Part shown: positions 1 through 11,123 of the stretch, in pieces | Layout of the letters: the number at the start of each line of letters is the position of its first letter | Numbering within the stretch: the stretch's first letter is position 1 | Assembly: GCA_009829735.1 (NCBI GenBank) | Contig: CM020618.1 | Span: 5,330,882-5,394,881, forward strand | Length of the DNA: 64,000 nucleotides | DNA from: Pyropia yezoensis | Taxonomy: Eukaryota > Rhodophyta > Bangiophyceae > Bangiales > Bangiaceae | Direction of reading: 5' to 3' | Program-made: the position numbers and the translations under genes | Notes under the pieces: generated by a model | What the model was told of the DNA's origin: nothing | Database searches by the model: none | Seen by the model: the letters and a program-made list of their open reading frames with translations, nothing else

Positions 1-3000
1 GGCCATCCTCGATACCGGGAGTGGCCCTTCGCTCGTCCGGAAGCAGGCATTACCTCGGGGGTTTCCTATGGAGCCCCTGGGAGACCTGGAAACCTTAAGG
101 TTTTATGATGTGAACGGGGGATGGCTCCCCACAGTGGGAAGCGTCTCCCTGGGGGTCTGGGTGGGAAAACAAATCTCATACATATCCTTTGGCGTGGTTC
201 CGAATATGTGCGTCCCTGTTATCCTGGGGAACACATTCGTGGACCACGAAACTAAGAGTATTAACTCGGAGGACCAGACGGTCACCCTCTTATCGGGGGA
301 GACCGTCCCCATCCTCCGGGGGGTTCAGAAGAACCCCTGCCGAAAGCCGAACAGGGAGGCGGTGTGTGCGTGTCCCCAGGGGGGTAACGCCCGCCTGGTC
401 CTTACCCACAAGACGCGTATGCGTCCGGGTACTATCGCGCACGTTCCAGTGCGAGGCAACTTTCAAGGCCACGGATACATCCGTGGCAAGAGCACATTGC
501 ACTCCATTCATGGAGCGCAACTGGCCGAGGGGCCCGCCACGCTTAAGCCTGGTCAGCCTACTACGGTACAGGTTATGAATCCGACTAGACGGCCGGTACG
601 TTTACGTTCCGGCATGGCCATAGGACTCATTTCTGTGTTTGATGGCGTCAGCCAAGAGGCTTCCACCGAGGAGTTGAAGGATCCGGAGCCGAAACCGGCT
701 CCGAAAGAATCCTCCCCCGCCACAGGCATAGACCTGGGGACGGTGCCAGAAGGCCTGCGAGCTAAGCTCACGGCGCTTTTAGAGAGATATAATTCTCTTT
801 GGGATGGCACCCTCGAAACGATCAAAGAGACGGTACACCGTACCCGGCTTAAGCCAGGAGCGGTCCCCGTACGACAAAATCCCTATAAGTCTGGTCCTAG
901 GACCCGGCTAGTGGAAGAGGAGCAAGTCCGATTAATGGACTCGCTCGGGGTCATAAAACCCTCCCACGGGGAATGGGCTAGCCCCTTGGTAATCGTCCCC
1001 AAGACTGGGGGCGGTAAACGATTTTGCATCGACTACCGTCGTCTTAATGAGATGACGGTGAAGGATGCATATCCTATCCCGCGTATGGACGAGTGCTTAG
1101 ATTCACTCGGGAACGCCAACGCCTTTTCGACGTTGGATTGTATTGCTGGCTACTGGCAAATACCGGTAGCCGAAGAGGACCGGCCGTCAACGGCCTTTAC
1201 GTGCCACTCTGGCACTTGGCAGTGCAAGCGCCTCCCTTTTGGGTTGTGCAACGCGCCAGCCACCTTTCAGCGTGCCATGGACATGATCCTGCCAGGCGTG
1301 AAGTGGCAGAGATGCATCGTCTACTTGGATGACGTTATTGTCTTTTCAAAGTCGGCGGAGGATCATTTAGAGCACCTTGAGACGGTGCTTTCCCTCCTCA
1401 AGGCTCATGGGGTTTCCCTCAAGGCCAACGAGTGCCACCTCTTCCAAGAGAAGGTCGACTACCTCGGCCATGTCATAAGACCTGGCCGAGATCTCGTTAA
1501 CGAGAAAAATACGAGAGCGCTACGAGGGTTGCAATACCCTCGTACACAAACTCAGATGAAAAGTTTTCTGGGGATGTGCGGCGTCTATCGGCGCTTCGTA
1601 CGGGACTTCGCCAAAGTAGCGAAGCCCCTAACCGCGCTGACGAGTACCAAGCTTCCCACGAAGCTATCTTCCCCCACAGAGGTGGAGAGGAACGCTTTCG
1701 AGACGCTACGGGGGCTGCTTCTATCACCCTCCGTGTTAGCGATACCTCGGATGGGCGGCCACTATATAGTGGACGTCGACGCGAGCTATGAGCAGCTCTG
1801 CTGTTGTTTATTACAGCAGCAACCCGACGGGGAATACCTCCCTGTAGGGTATTACTCCCGGCCGTTGAATCCGGCCGAGAGGAATTATCACGTCACCGAG
1901 ATTGAAGCGCTCGGTGTCGTATGGGCCGTGACACACCTACGATCCTACCTTGAAGGGGAGGAATTTGTAATAAGGTGTGATCACCGTGCCCTTTTGTCGG
2001 TGCTGGCTACAAATAGCCCAAACATACGGATTAACCATTGGCGGCTTCGGCTGTCTGAGTTTACCTACAAACTCCGGTATAAACCGGGGGCCGACCATAA
2101 GGTGGCCGACGCTTTGTCACGCTTGCCCACGGACGAGCCTGACAAGGCTCCTATAGATGAGGACCTTCCGGTCCTCGCCACGGTGACCAGGTCTGCTCAG
2201 GCTTTGGCCGGGCGGAGCGAGAAGCATCGCCCTTTGGGGCCTATTTCGGTAGAGGAGCTTATAAGAGCTCAGGCTGAGGACACCTTCTGCCTCGAACAGC
2301 GGAAGGAATGGGAGTCGGTACCTCCCCCTGACCCGAAATGGGCCAGGAAGGCTTTCTTCTTCGAGAACGAAGAAGGAATACTATGCCGGAGGTCCTTCTT
2401 CCTGGACACCACTCAGATGGTGATCCCCTCATCTCTACGGGAGCGTCTTACTACGTACCACGATGAATTACTATTGGCGGCCCATCCTGGGGCTCGCCGG
2501 ATGTACGCCACGCTGAGGCGTGGGGTCTACTGGCCCACCATGATTGTGAACGTGTACAAACACGTCTCCCAGTGCACGGGGTGTGCTCGAAATAGGCTGG
2601 ATGAGCGTAGGCATACGTCTACGCTCAAGCTATTCCCAGCCTACGAGCCCTTCGCCAGCCTGGCGATGGATATTCTCGGACCCTCACCCGCTTCTGAAAA
2701 CGGTAACAGGTTTATACTTGTTATGGTGGACCGTTTTAGTAAGCTCACCCGGGCGGTCCCCATGAAGGAGATTACCACGGTGGCAGTGGCTTCGGCCTTT
2801 ATTGACGTCTGGGTAGCGTCCTATGGCATACCCGACTCAACGCTGACCGATAACGGTCCGCAATTTGCTTCCGTCTTTTTCCAGGGGGTCTTAGGACTCC
2901 TAGGGATTGGGGCGAAGTATACGACGCCTTACCACCCCCAAACAAATGGGCAGGTGGAACGATATAATCGCACTATTATGAGGCATCTCCGGGTTTATAC

Positions 3001-3050
3001 CGCCGAGCACCCAAAGGAGTGGGACCGTTATGTCTCACTCCTCACAAAGG
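1..3050 (+). mobile_element. Element A: Ty3/gypsy LTR-retrotransposon fragment (pol)
   Basis: This is a pol fossil that begins left of the window. The aspartic protease motif DTGSG lies at about bases 11-25. Reverse transcriptase follows, with YLDD near 1321-1332, then RNase H (about 1760-2130), an integrase HHCC zinc region (about 2460-2590) and a DDE core with LTDNGPQF and GQVERYNR. The protease-RT-RNaseH-integrase order is that of Ty3/gypsy. The fragment is open as far as it goes and stops at 3050, where element B begins. No LTR of its own is visible. By residue pattern it is related to, but distinct from, the B/C/D and E/F families. Age cannot be judged without LTRs. Confidence 0.9.
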
Positions 3051-3394
3051 TGTAGCACAATAGAAATCCGTCGCACGTCCACTCTCAGGGAACACTCACC
3101 AAGGGGGATCGGCACCAACGTCACCGGGAGGCCAAGGTTGCTGTCCTTGGAGCGCAAGCCACGGGACCAAGATGGGAGCCCAAATGGGAGGGGCTTGTTG
3201 TTCTACCTTGGCCGGCGGTGGATTCGCCGCCGGCCAAGGTAGAACAACAAACCCCTCCCATTTGGGCTCCCATCTTGGTCCCGTGGCTTGCGCTCCAAGG
3301 ACAGCAACCTTGGCCTCCCGGTGACGTTGGTGCCGATCCCCCTTGGTGAGTGTTCCCTGAGAGTGGACGTGCGACGGATTCCTATTGTGCTACA
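3051..3394. repeat. 344-bp near-perfect palindrome made of LTR sequence
   Basis: The right arm (about 3223-3394) is the second half of the B-family LTR, ending in TGCTACA. The left arm (3051-3222) is the reverse complement of the same half, so both ends read TGTAGCA/TGCTACA. By eye only two mismatches separate the arms of about 171 bp. The centre lies on a GC-rich inverted repeat that is present inside every LTR of this family (GCCGGCGG...CCGCCGGC). It replaces the first half of the 5' LTR of element B. Confidence 0.9.
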
Positions 3395-3395
3395 T

Positions 3396-3413
3396 TGGTG
3401 GAGCAGCAGGGGA
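3396..3413 (+). other. Primer-binding site of element B
   Basis: TGGTGGAGCAGCAGGGGA begins one base after the LTR end. It starts with TGG, the complement of a tRNA CCA tail. The same 18 bases follow the LTR of element D (24628-24645) and of the other family (E at 10913-10930; F complement at 44682-44699). The tRNA was not identified. Confidence 0.7.
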
Positions 3414-3613
3414 CGGGTCTCCGTCACCGTTGTGGTGACGCCGTCTTCGGCCCTGGCACACGGATAGGGATCCGGTCCTTTTCTTGTACTCGTGGTGTTG
3501 CGACCTGATCGATTGTGTTGAGTTTTTACCTTTGACTGTGATCTACTGTTACTCTCCCCAATCTACCCCCTCGCTCTCTTATTCGTGGTGAATGTTACGT
3601 CGGTTGACTGATT

Positions 3614-5803
3614 GTGACTATGTCTACCCAAGAGACGGGGAACGTTCAAGATGACGGATCGGCGTCGACGCCGACCCCGGAGGTGACTACGGGAACCGAG
3701 ATCGGGAACCCGATCGACAACATTGAGACGCCAATGCTTTCCGGTGCCGGATCGACGTTTGGCACGGCTCGGACGGCAGGAGGCGGTGGCCCGCCTCAAC
3801 TGTCATCGACCGACCTCACTCCGCCGCCTCCTTCACCAGGGGATTCCCTGATGGCATCATTGGCCCGCATCGAGGCCCGGTTTTCCGGACTCGACGCTCG
3901 CCAGGAGCGGACGGAGGACGCGATGGCAGTGTTGATGTCAACACGCCACACGACGGGACCCCGTCGTGTTCCTCCCACACCAGTACGGTTCGAACCGGCC
4001 GGACTACTTTCGGAGGCCACCAGGGTCAACCCCGGTGTTGCTACTCCTGGACAACCCCCGGACACAGCGGGGAATGGATCCGACTCGTCGGCGGAGTTGG
4101 AACGTAGCCACACGGAGCGATACGCTCGGAGCACCCGAAGCGGACTTCACGGACACGACCCGGCGGATACTTACGCCGGTGGAGAGTCGGTTATTGGCGG
4201 AGGGGGTACCCTCTCACAGTACCCCCACGACGAAGGAGGCCAGGCAACTCGGGTTCCCGAGGTGCCGACGCCTGAAGTACCATCTTCAGTGGTGGAAGCT
4301 ATGACCGCGCAGGTAACTGCGAGCCTACTGAAGCGGATGGAGTCCGATGAGTTTGCTCATCAACTGGCTAAGCGACTGGATATCCAGGACGCCTACACGG
4401 AGATCGTCAACGAGGTCTTCCGGTCGGTACTGACTCCCGAACGTTATCGTTTGGAGGACCGCTCTACCACCGTATCGGAATCGATGCGTAATACGTCGCA
4501 TCGGGCGATCCGCTCTATGCAGACCCTTATGAAGGGAGTCCCTATGTTCGGGGGGCCGAACGGACGCCCGTTGGCAGTCATCGGCTTCTTGACTAGCTTC
4601 AAGGCAGCCGCAGACAAGGCGCTCGTCAACGAGGGGCTGGCCCTGGAGATCCTCCCGTTCTTTGGTGATGAACGGGTGCGAGGCATCCTTCGCCAGGCAT
4701 CCCCGATGCCGGGAATGAGGGTCGCGGCCACCCCCATGGATTACCGTGGGATCCTCAAGGAGCTGCTGAGCAGTTACCTCAGCGAGGACAAGTGCGAGGA
4801 CCACTACCGGGCCCTGCGCACTGCCACCGCCCAGAGCTGGGAGGATGAGGAGATGTTTGGACGCCGGATCCAAGAGCTCGACTACGAGCTGGGGAAGCTC
4901 CTCGGAGAAGGGGAGCTACGGGCCATCCTGTTCGCAGGAGTACCCAACTACGTGCGGATATCCGCACGGGGAGCCAATACGGCCCGGACGAACTTCAGTC
5001 GACTGATGCACATGTGCAAGTCCCTAGGGGACGCCTACCGGGTGCTTCACCCGGAGTGTGCTCTTGCCTCAAAGCCCAAGGGTGAGGGAGGCAAACCGAG
5101 TCTTACCCCGGTACCGAGGCAAGAGAAGGTGGAACGTAAGGCCGCACCAGTACTGGTGGCGACCGAACATACCCCTATTGGTGAGGATGAACCTCTAGTC
5201 GACCAACGGGGCCACCTGTTGCTACCGGCGACGCCGGTGATTGATGAACATGGTACGGTAGCGTACATCGCCCCGGCTGGAACCCAGTTCCAGGTCAACG
5301 AAGGAACGGGACGGCGCGTCCCGTATGTGCGGACGACGGGGTATGCCCCGGTGACGGGTAACCCTCGCCAACCCTTGCCAACATGGGCGGTGCGCACGGA
5401 GGCACCTCCGCAGATTGCGGGCCGACCCAACCGGTTGGGGGAGTCCATGTTCCGGTTGACCCAAGGACCCAAGGCCTACGAGGGAGCAGGCACTCGGGCG
5501 CCCGAGGGAGGCAACCGCAGCTACGGGGCTACCCCGATGCGAACTCAGGGGGGTACCGGCACGTCCGGATGTATGTTGTGTGGGGATCCCCAGCACTGGG
5601 TGTCTTTCTGCCCACTTATCCCCGAGGAGTCTCGGAGGGCAGCGGCGCAACGCAAGGCATCCACAGGGGGGTATCCCGCCAGAGCACCCGGACCCGCACC
5701 GGGTAGGCAGCCAGCTCCAGGTGGAGTACTGGCCGTCGAGGAGGCACCTCCCCAGCCGGATGGCCCGGCGGACAGCACCCTACCAAGGGCAGGAAACGAG
5801 TGA
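3614..5803 (+). CDS. Element B gag (capsid/nucleocapsid) frame
   Basis: The frame is open for 729 residues. The N-terminal third is Pro/Ser/Thr-rich, a helical capsid-like middle follows at about residues 230-480, and near residue 655 there is a CCHC zinc knuckle of spacing C-x2-C-x4-H-x4-C, typical of retrotransposon nucleocapsid. It would package element RNA into virus-like particles. It starts about 200 bp after the primer-binding site; a second Met two codons in (3620) is an alternative start. It is nearly identical to the gag of D (24846-27035) and C. Confidence 0.9.
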   Translation: MTMSTQETGNVQDDGSASTPTPEVTTGTEIGNPIDNIETPMLSGAGSTFGTARTAGGGGPPQLSSTDLTPPPPSPGDSLMASLARIEARFSGLDARQERTEDAMAVLMSTRHTTGPRRVPPTPVRFEPAGLLSEATRVNPGVATPGQPPDTAGNGSDSSAELERSHTERYARSTRSGLHGHDPADTYAGGESVIGGGGTLSQYPHDEGGQATRVPEVPTPEVPSSVVEAMTAQVTASLLKRMESDEFAHQLAKRLDIQDAYTEIVNEVFRSVLTPERYRLEDRSTTVSESMRNTSHRAIRSMQTLMKGVPMFGGPNGRPLAVIGFLTSFKAAADKALVNEGLALEILPFFGDERVRGILRQASPMPGMRVAATPMDYRGILKELLSSYLSEDKCEDHYRALRTATAQSWEDEEMFGRRIQELDYELGKLLGEGELRAILFAGVPNYVRISARGANTARTNFSRLMHMCKSLGDAYRVLHPECALASKPKGEGGKPSLTPVPRQEKVERKAAPVLVATEHTPIGEDEPLVDQRGHLLLPATPVIDEHGTVAYIAPAGTQFQVNEGTGRRVPYVRTTGYAPVTGNPRQPLPTWAVRTEAPPQIAGRPNRLGESMFRLTQGPKAYEGAGTRAPEGGNRSYGATPMRTQGGTGTSGCMLCGDPQHWVSFCPLIPEESRRAAAQRKASTGGYPARAPGPAPGRQPAPGGVLAVEEAPPQPDGPADSTLPRAGNE

Positions 5804-5811
5804 GAGGAAGG

Positions 5812-8800
5812 ATGACCGGGGGGCGCTGGGGTAACCCTAGCAAGCCACCCCGGAGTACCGCGCGGAAAGCCCTACGGAGAGCGCGGTTGAGCCGACGCCG
5901 CATCAACCCCCGGGTACACCTCCCGGCCCCGACGACATGGCGTCAGGGGATTGATGACCAACCACCAAGGTTGGGAGGAGAGGACGGGAAGCCCCATCAC
6001 ATGGAACCAGACAAGGGCCCTGTCCAGGACGCCCGAGCTACACCGGATATCGGTGTTGGCCACGTGCTGTTTACCTTGGAGAACTTCAAGGTATCAGCCA
6101 CACTGGGGGTTGACCCCCAGTCGACCCGATCGTACTACCCTGTACTGGATACAGGGGCTGGACCCAACCTTATCCGGAAGGATACCCTCCCGGACAAGTG
6201 GCTTCCGCGAGTCAGAGTGACTCGGGGACCCACCATCAAGGACGCGAATGGTCGCCTCATTCGTACGACCGCAGCGATGTCGCTACGGGTTACCATCGGG
6301 GAACTCACCACGGAAGTCGACTTCCTGGTGTGTGAGACCCTATCGGTGCCCTGCATACTGGGGTGCACCTTCATCAACGTTCACGTGGATGCAATCCGGC
6401 CAGGCCGGAGGACCGTCGAGCTTCAAGAAGCCGACGAGACGAAGCGAGGACACATGGCTATCGTCAGGGACCTGACGCTACAAGGGAGCCACGTTAACGT
6501 GGCTGAGGTGTACGCAAGTGTCGAGCCGAAGACACTTCGATTGGCCAAGCGAACTCGCTTTGAGCCGTTGTCGGAGACAGTCCTCCCGGCTAACTGTGAC
6601 CTCGCAGGCATCTGCAGAGTCAAGTCCAACTTGCGCACGTACAAGCGCCATGGGCTGACCATGGCCAACGGTCTCATAGACCTCCCATCAGGAGGGTCGT
6701 CCCTCCTAGTGATGGCGAACTATCGCCGTAAGGCAGTCACCCTCCCGAAGGGAACTATCCTCGGGATTGCCGAGCTCTACGAAGGAGATATCCTTACCCC
6801 TGACAAGGAAGGTCAAGTGGACCCACTTGAGGTGCTGGCGGCCGCCGAGACCACCGAGCGACAGCAACCCGATGACGGGAAGCCTAGTCGACCATCATTA
6901 CCGGCGGATATTCCGCCGAAGGACCAAGAAGCATTGAAGGCACTGGCCGAGGCTGACCTCGACCACCTTCCCCCTTCGGTAGCCGAAGCGGTACGACGGA
7001 TGTTAAGAAAGCATGACGTCATGTGGACAGGCGGGGCCCTGGGTACAATTGGGGCAACCCAACATCGTATTGACCTGGTACCAGGCGCACGCCCCGCCCG
7101 GTCACAACCGCACCGAGCGGGACCTATGCAACGAGAGATCGTTGATGGAGAAGTGAAGAGGATGAGTGAAGCGAAGGTGATACGACCTTCGATGTCGGAG
7201 TGGGGTGCCCCAGTCGTTATCGTACCGAAGAAGGATCAAACCCCTCGGTTTTGCATCGATTATCGATGCCTCAACTTGGTTACCAAGAAGGACTCCCACC
7301 CTTTACCAAGGATGGATGAATGCATCGACTCCCTGGGGGAGGCTACGGTGTTTACCACCATCGACTGCAATGCCGGATACTGGCAGATCCCGGTGGCGGA
7401 CGAGGATATCCCCAAGACGGCGTTCGTCTGTCACAGTGGAGTGTACGAGTTCCTAAGGATGCCCTTCGAATTGTCCAACGCCCCCGCTACATTCCAGCGG
7501 GCTATCGACATTATACTGTCGGAGGTGAAGTGGCGTAACTGCCTAGTGTACCTCGATGACGTCATCGTCCTCTCGCGTAACATGGATGACCATGTGCAAC
7601 ATGTTGACGAGGTACTCACCCTCTTGAGGAACGCCGGGGTAACCCTCCGTCTGAAGAAGTGCGCCTTCTTCCAACAGACGGTCGAGTATCTGGGCCACCA
7701 GATAACCGCTGGTAAACTAGGGGTACTCGAAGCCAATACCCGGGCACTCCGGGATGCTCGGTTCCCTAACACCCAGACGCAGCTCAAGAGCTTCCTGGGA
7801 ATGTGCAACGTATACCGACGGTTCGTCAAGGACTTCGCTCGGATAGCTAAACCGTTAACGGTTCTTACGAGTAGTACCCTGCCCAAGGTACTCCAACCCT
7901 CTTCGCCTAGCGAAGAGGAGGCATTCGAGTCGCTGAAGCGAGCCCTACTGTCCCCACCCGTCCTTGCGTTACCGCACCGACGGGGTACCTTCGTCATCGA
8001 TGTCGATGCGTGCGTAAGTGGGATGCACCCTGTTACAGGGGGAGACGTTGATCGGTTCCGATAACGTTATCCCGGACCTACGTCCGGTAGGATACTTCAG
8101 CCGGACACTCAACCCGGCTGAGCGTAACTATAGTGCCACCGAGCGTGAATGCCTCGGAGTTATATGGGCAGTGCAACTGCTCCGTCCATACCTGGAGGGC
8201 TCCAGGTTCATCATGAGGTCCGACCACGAACCCCTACGATGGCTCCTCAATCTTGGTGACAAGGATTCCGATAGCCATGGGAGGCTAGCCCGATGGAGGC
8301 TGAAGATGGCCGAGCACGACTACCGTACCGTGTATAAGGCTGGGTCAACCCACCATCTCGGAGACGCATTGTCTCGACTCGACACCCCGAGCGGGGATAC
8401 CCGCACGGTGGACGAGGACATCCCGGTGGTACCGGTCCGCATGGTGGGTAACGCTACTCAAGGTATGGTTGACCATACCATGGCACACCGAGCATGCCCA
8501 CTAACCCTCGCGGACTTCCGCGAGGCACAAGCCAATGACGACGACTGTAGACGTCATCGCGCTAACCTCCTGGCCGGTACGGCCGGCATCTTCTCCGAGA
8601 ACGAAGACGGACTCATATACCGGCGGGCACCCGCCGATGGACGACATCAAGTCGTGGTTCCCGTGTCCTTACGGCAAGCCGTCATGGAATGAGAACACGA
8701 GAACCCTACAGCCGGACACCCGGGCGGTTTACGTATGTTCGCAGCAATGCGAAGGTTCTTCTACTGGCCAGCACTGGCCGTCGACGTGGTCGACCACGTA

Positions 8801-9973
8801 AGGGGATGCCACCCCTGTGCACGTAACCGCATGAGTCTGCATAGGCAGGCGTCTGCCATGAAGCTATTCCCACCTGATGGGCCCAACGAACAGGTCGCTA
8901 TCGACATACTCGGGCCACTTCCGGTAACGGAAGAAGGGAACAGGTACATCCTGGTCATGTCTGACCGGTTCACTAAGCTGTCACGAGCGGCAGCCATCCC
9001 GAATGATACGGCATACACCATCATGAACGCAGTGGTTGACCACTGGATCAGTGCATACGGAGTCATGAAGCAACTCCTCTCCGACAACGGAGCAAACCTT
9101 ACGTCAGCATTCTGCACTAAGGTCCTGGGCATGTTCGGTATCGAACCACGTCGGGCATCCGACTACCACCCGCAAACCAACGGGCAGGTGGAGCGGTTCA
9201 ACCGCACCATCGTCAAGATGCTACAGTGCTACGTGGCCGAGCACACGAACACTTGGGACAGGCTTTTGTCCGAACTCACCCTGGCATACAATGCCAGGCC
9301 ACATCGGAGCACAAACATCGCTCCGCTGGAGTGGGTCATGCCACTAGGCGTCGGTAACCTGACGCTGCCACCAGGCAGGTGCACTCGGTATGATACACCG
9401 AAAGGCCGACCGGCCGAACGTATCCACCTAGCTTGGTTGGCCAAGCTATCGTGGATGATTCCTAAGCTCAAGGGTGCCCTTGACAGAACACAACTTCGAT
9501 ATAAGAAGAACTTCGACGCCCGACTACGGGTGCGCAACGCTACCCTGATAACAGGTGACTGGGTCTACATCAGACACCAGAAGTTCCGAGGGAACAAGCT
9601 TATGCAGCCGGTCAAGGGACCGTACCAGATCTTACACAGAGATGATCACTCTGTCATACTGCACTCCGATACGGAGATACAACGCATCAACCTCAACGAT
9701 GTGACACCTGCTCCGAAGCCGGAACAGCCTCAGCCGGTACCGGCTGGGTTGCTACATGAAGCTCTTACAACCCACCGGTCAGATGACCCGGTGGGACCGG
9801 ATGGGATCCCATACCAAGTAGAGAGCGTGGTCGGACACACCGACCCGGACCTACCAGGACCCTGGTACGTCAAGGTTATGTGGGTCGGATACGACTCACC
9901 CACCTGGGAACAGGCGGCGAAAATACCCCGCCAACTACTCATGCCTTATATGAGGCGACGACGCCTACTGTAA
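5812..9973 (+). pseudogene. Element B pol region (protease, RT, RNase H, integrase, chromodomain)
   Basis: Pol begins just after gag in a different frame. Visible parts in order: protease with DTGAG (about 6147-6160); RT with YLDD (about 7549-7560); RNase H; integrase with HHCC zinc region and DDE core (about 8700-9300); and a C-terminal chromodomain (about 9800-9960, with YQVESVVGH and VMWVGYDSPTWE). The chromodomain places it among chromovirus-type Ty3/gypsy elements. The region is fossil and shows about two breaks. Confidence 0.88.
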
Positions 9974-10051
9974 CAACCCAACCGACACCGACTTCGGCTG
10001 TTGGGGGGTGAGGCTTATACCTACCAAGTAGGGTGTGACATGGTTATGGCA

Positions 10052-10147
10052 GACTTAGGTTTCTAAGTCAAATCAGACTTAGGTTTCTAAGTCGAACCAA
10101 GCTTAGGTAACTAAGTAGAGCCAAGCTTAGGTAACTAAGTAAAACCT
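10052..10147. repeat. Four tandem 24-bp quasi-palindromic repeats (element B)
   Basis: Four 24-bp units follow one another. The first two carry CTTAGGTTTCTAAG and the last two CTTAGGTAACTAAG; each core is self-complementary or nearly so. The same array occurs in D at 31216-31311, and a more diverged version is in C at about 19520-19600. In D the array lies between the converging 3' ends of pol and the antisense frame. A termination or RNA-processing role is a guess. Confidence 0.85.
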
Positions 10148-10337
10148 GAACCTTAATAAGTTAACTAAAAGGTAAAGGCTAACCTCGATAATATCGAAAT
10201 AACTAGGGGGCTTACACGGGAGGATGAACTCCCAAAGCCAAGACACAAAGGGAGGGAGGATAACCTCCCCAAGCATGAACGAACCGGAAGAAGTTGGACG
10301 GGAGGCAAGGCACCACTGAGCCAGAAGGGGTACTCCC

Positions 10338-10911
10338 TTTAGCATCCCTGGCCCCGACTTGGCGCCGACCCGGGACTACAACCAGAGGGCACCAGGTGCC
10401 AGAACACGCCCGCCGTGTGGTGATGGTTGGCGGCCGTGGCCCGTGCCCGGCACTGGGATGCGGTGGACTACGCTATCCACACGTGAGAGAGGGATTGCTG
10501 ATGGGTTTTTGCATACTTGTGAGGGACTTGATTTGAGAGAATTTGAGTGTGAGATTAGTGAGTGGGAATAGAATTAGTAGTGATAGTGGCCCCCGACCTG
10601 ACGAGGTTAGACTCGGGTCGGGGCCACTCGGGGGTATGGGGGGGCTACCTGGCCAACGTGCCGAGGCTCCCCCAGATGCACGTTAAGAGGGACAGCGAGG
10701 CGCCCTTGGCCCGCGCCCTCAGGAAGAACACAACTGCGCGTTTGCTTTCCTCTTCCCTGTGTGCACTACCGTGCATATCTGTTTGCTCTGCGAGCAGGCA
10801 CGTGAGGCAACAGGCATACCATTCTCGTAGTTCCCCTTTCTGTGTTACCTGTCCCTTTCCCCTGAGGGATATTGACACGTGTCTGAGAGGATCGAGTTTT
10901 ATACCACATAT
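10338..10911 (+). repeat. 5' LTR of element E
   Basis: It aligns along its length with the reverse complement of the F LTR (44701-45274) and is followed by the shared primer-binding site. The left edge is set by the point where the B/D homology ends. The right edge is uncertain by a few bases. It contains a strong hairpin at 10585-10628. Confidence 0.8.
10585..10628. repeat. Hairpin inside the E-family LTR
   Basis: Arms of the form AGTGGCCCC-GACC and GGTCGGGGCCACT, about 13-16 bp with one bulge, flank a short loop. The F LTR keeps the same structure at 44985-45028, with changes on the two arms. It could act in transcript termination or RNA packaging; neither is shown. Confidence 0.7.
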
Positions 10912-11123
10912 TTGGTGGAGCAGCAGGGGATGATGATTGGAGTGTTTGAGAAGAGACATTTGGGAGCAGCGGTTGGGTTGTTCCTGTTCTGTCTTTTTCT
11001 GTGGTTTGGGAATCTTTTGCACCCGTTCACGGGAATCCCATTCCTGGCTCTCCAACCCCTCTCTTGTGGTCTGGCGATCTTTGGACACGCAGGCAACTGG
11101 ACTGTGGCTGTCAAGAGACCAAC

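Larger units (their letters stand above)
3051..10337 (+). mobile_element. Element B: Ty3/gypsy chromodomain retrotransposon, 3' part lost
   Basis: The layout is an LTR-derived palindrome (3051-3394), a primer-binding site (3396-3413), a leader, gag (3614-5803), pol (about 5812-9973) and a 3' noncoding stretch with 24-bp repeats (10052-10147). It matches element D closely up to about 10337, where the LTR of element E takes over. The antisense frame and 3' LTR expected from D are not seen in plus orientation on the right. It inserted into the pol of element A. It is broken: pol shows about two breaks, and the 3' end is gone. Confidence 0.9.

Noticed and set aside
10052-10147. CRISPR-like array
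   Set aside because: The units are contiguous with no spacers, lie in a eukaryotic retrotransposon, and recur in its other copies.
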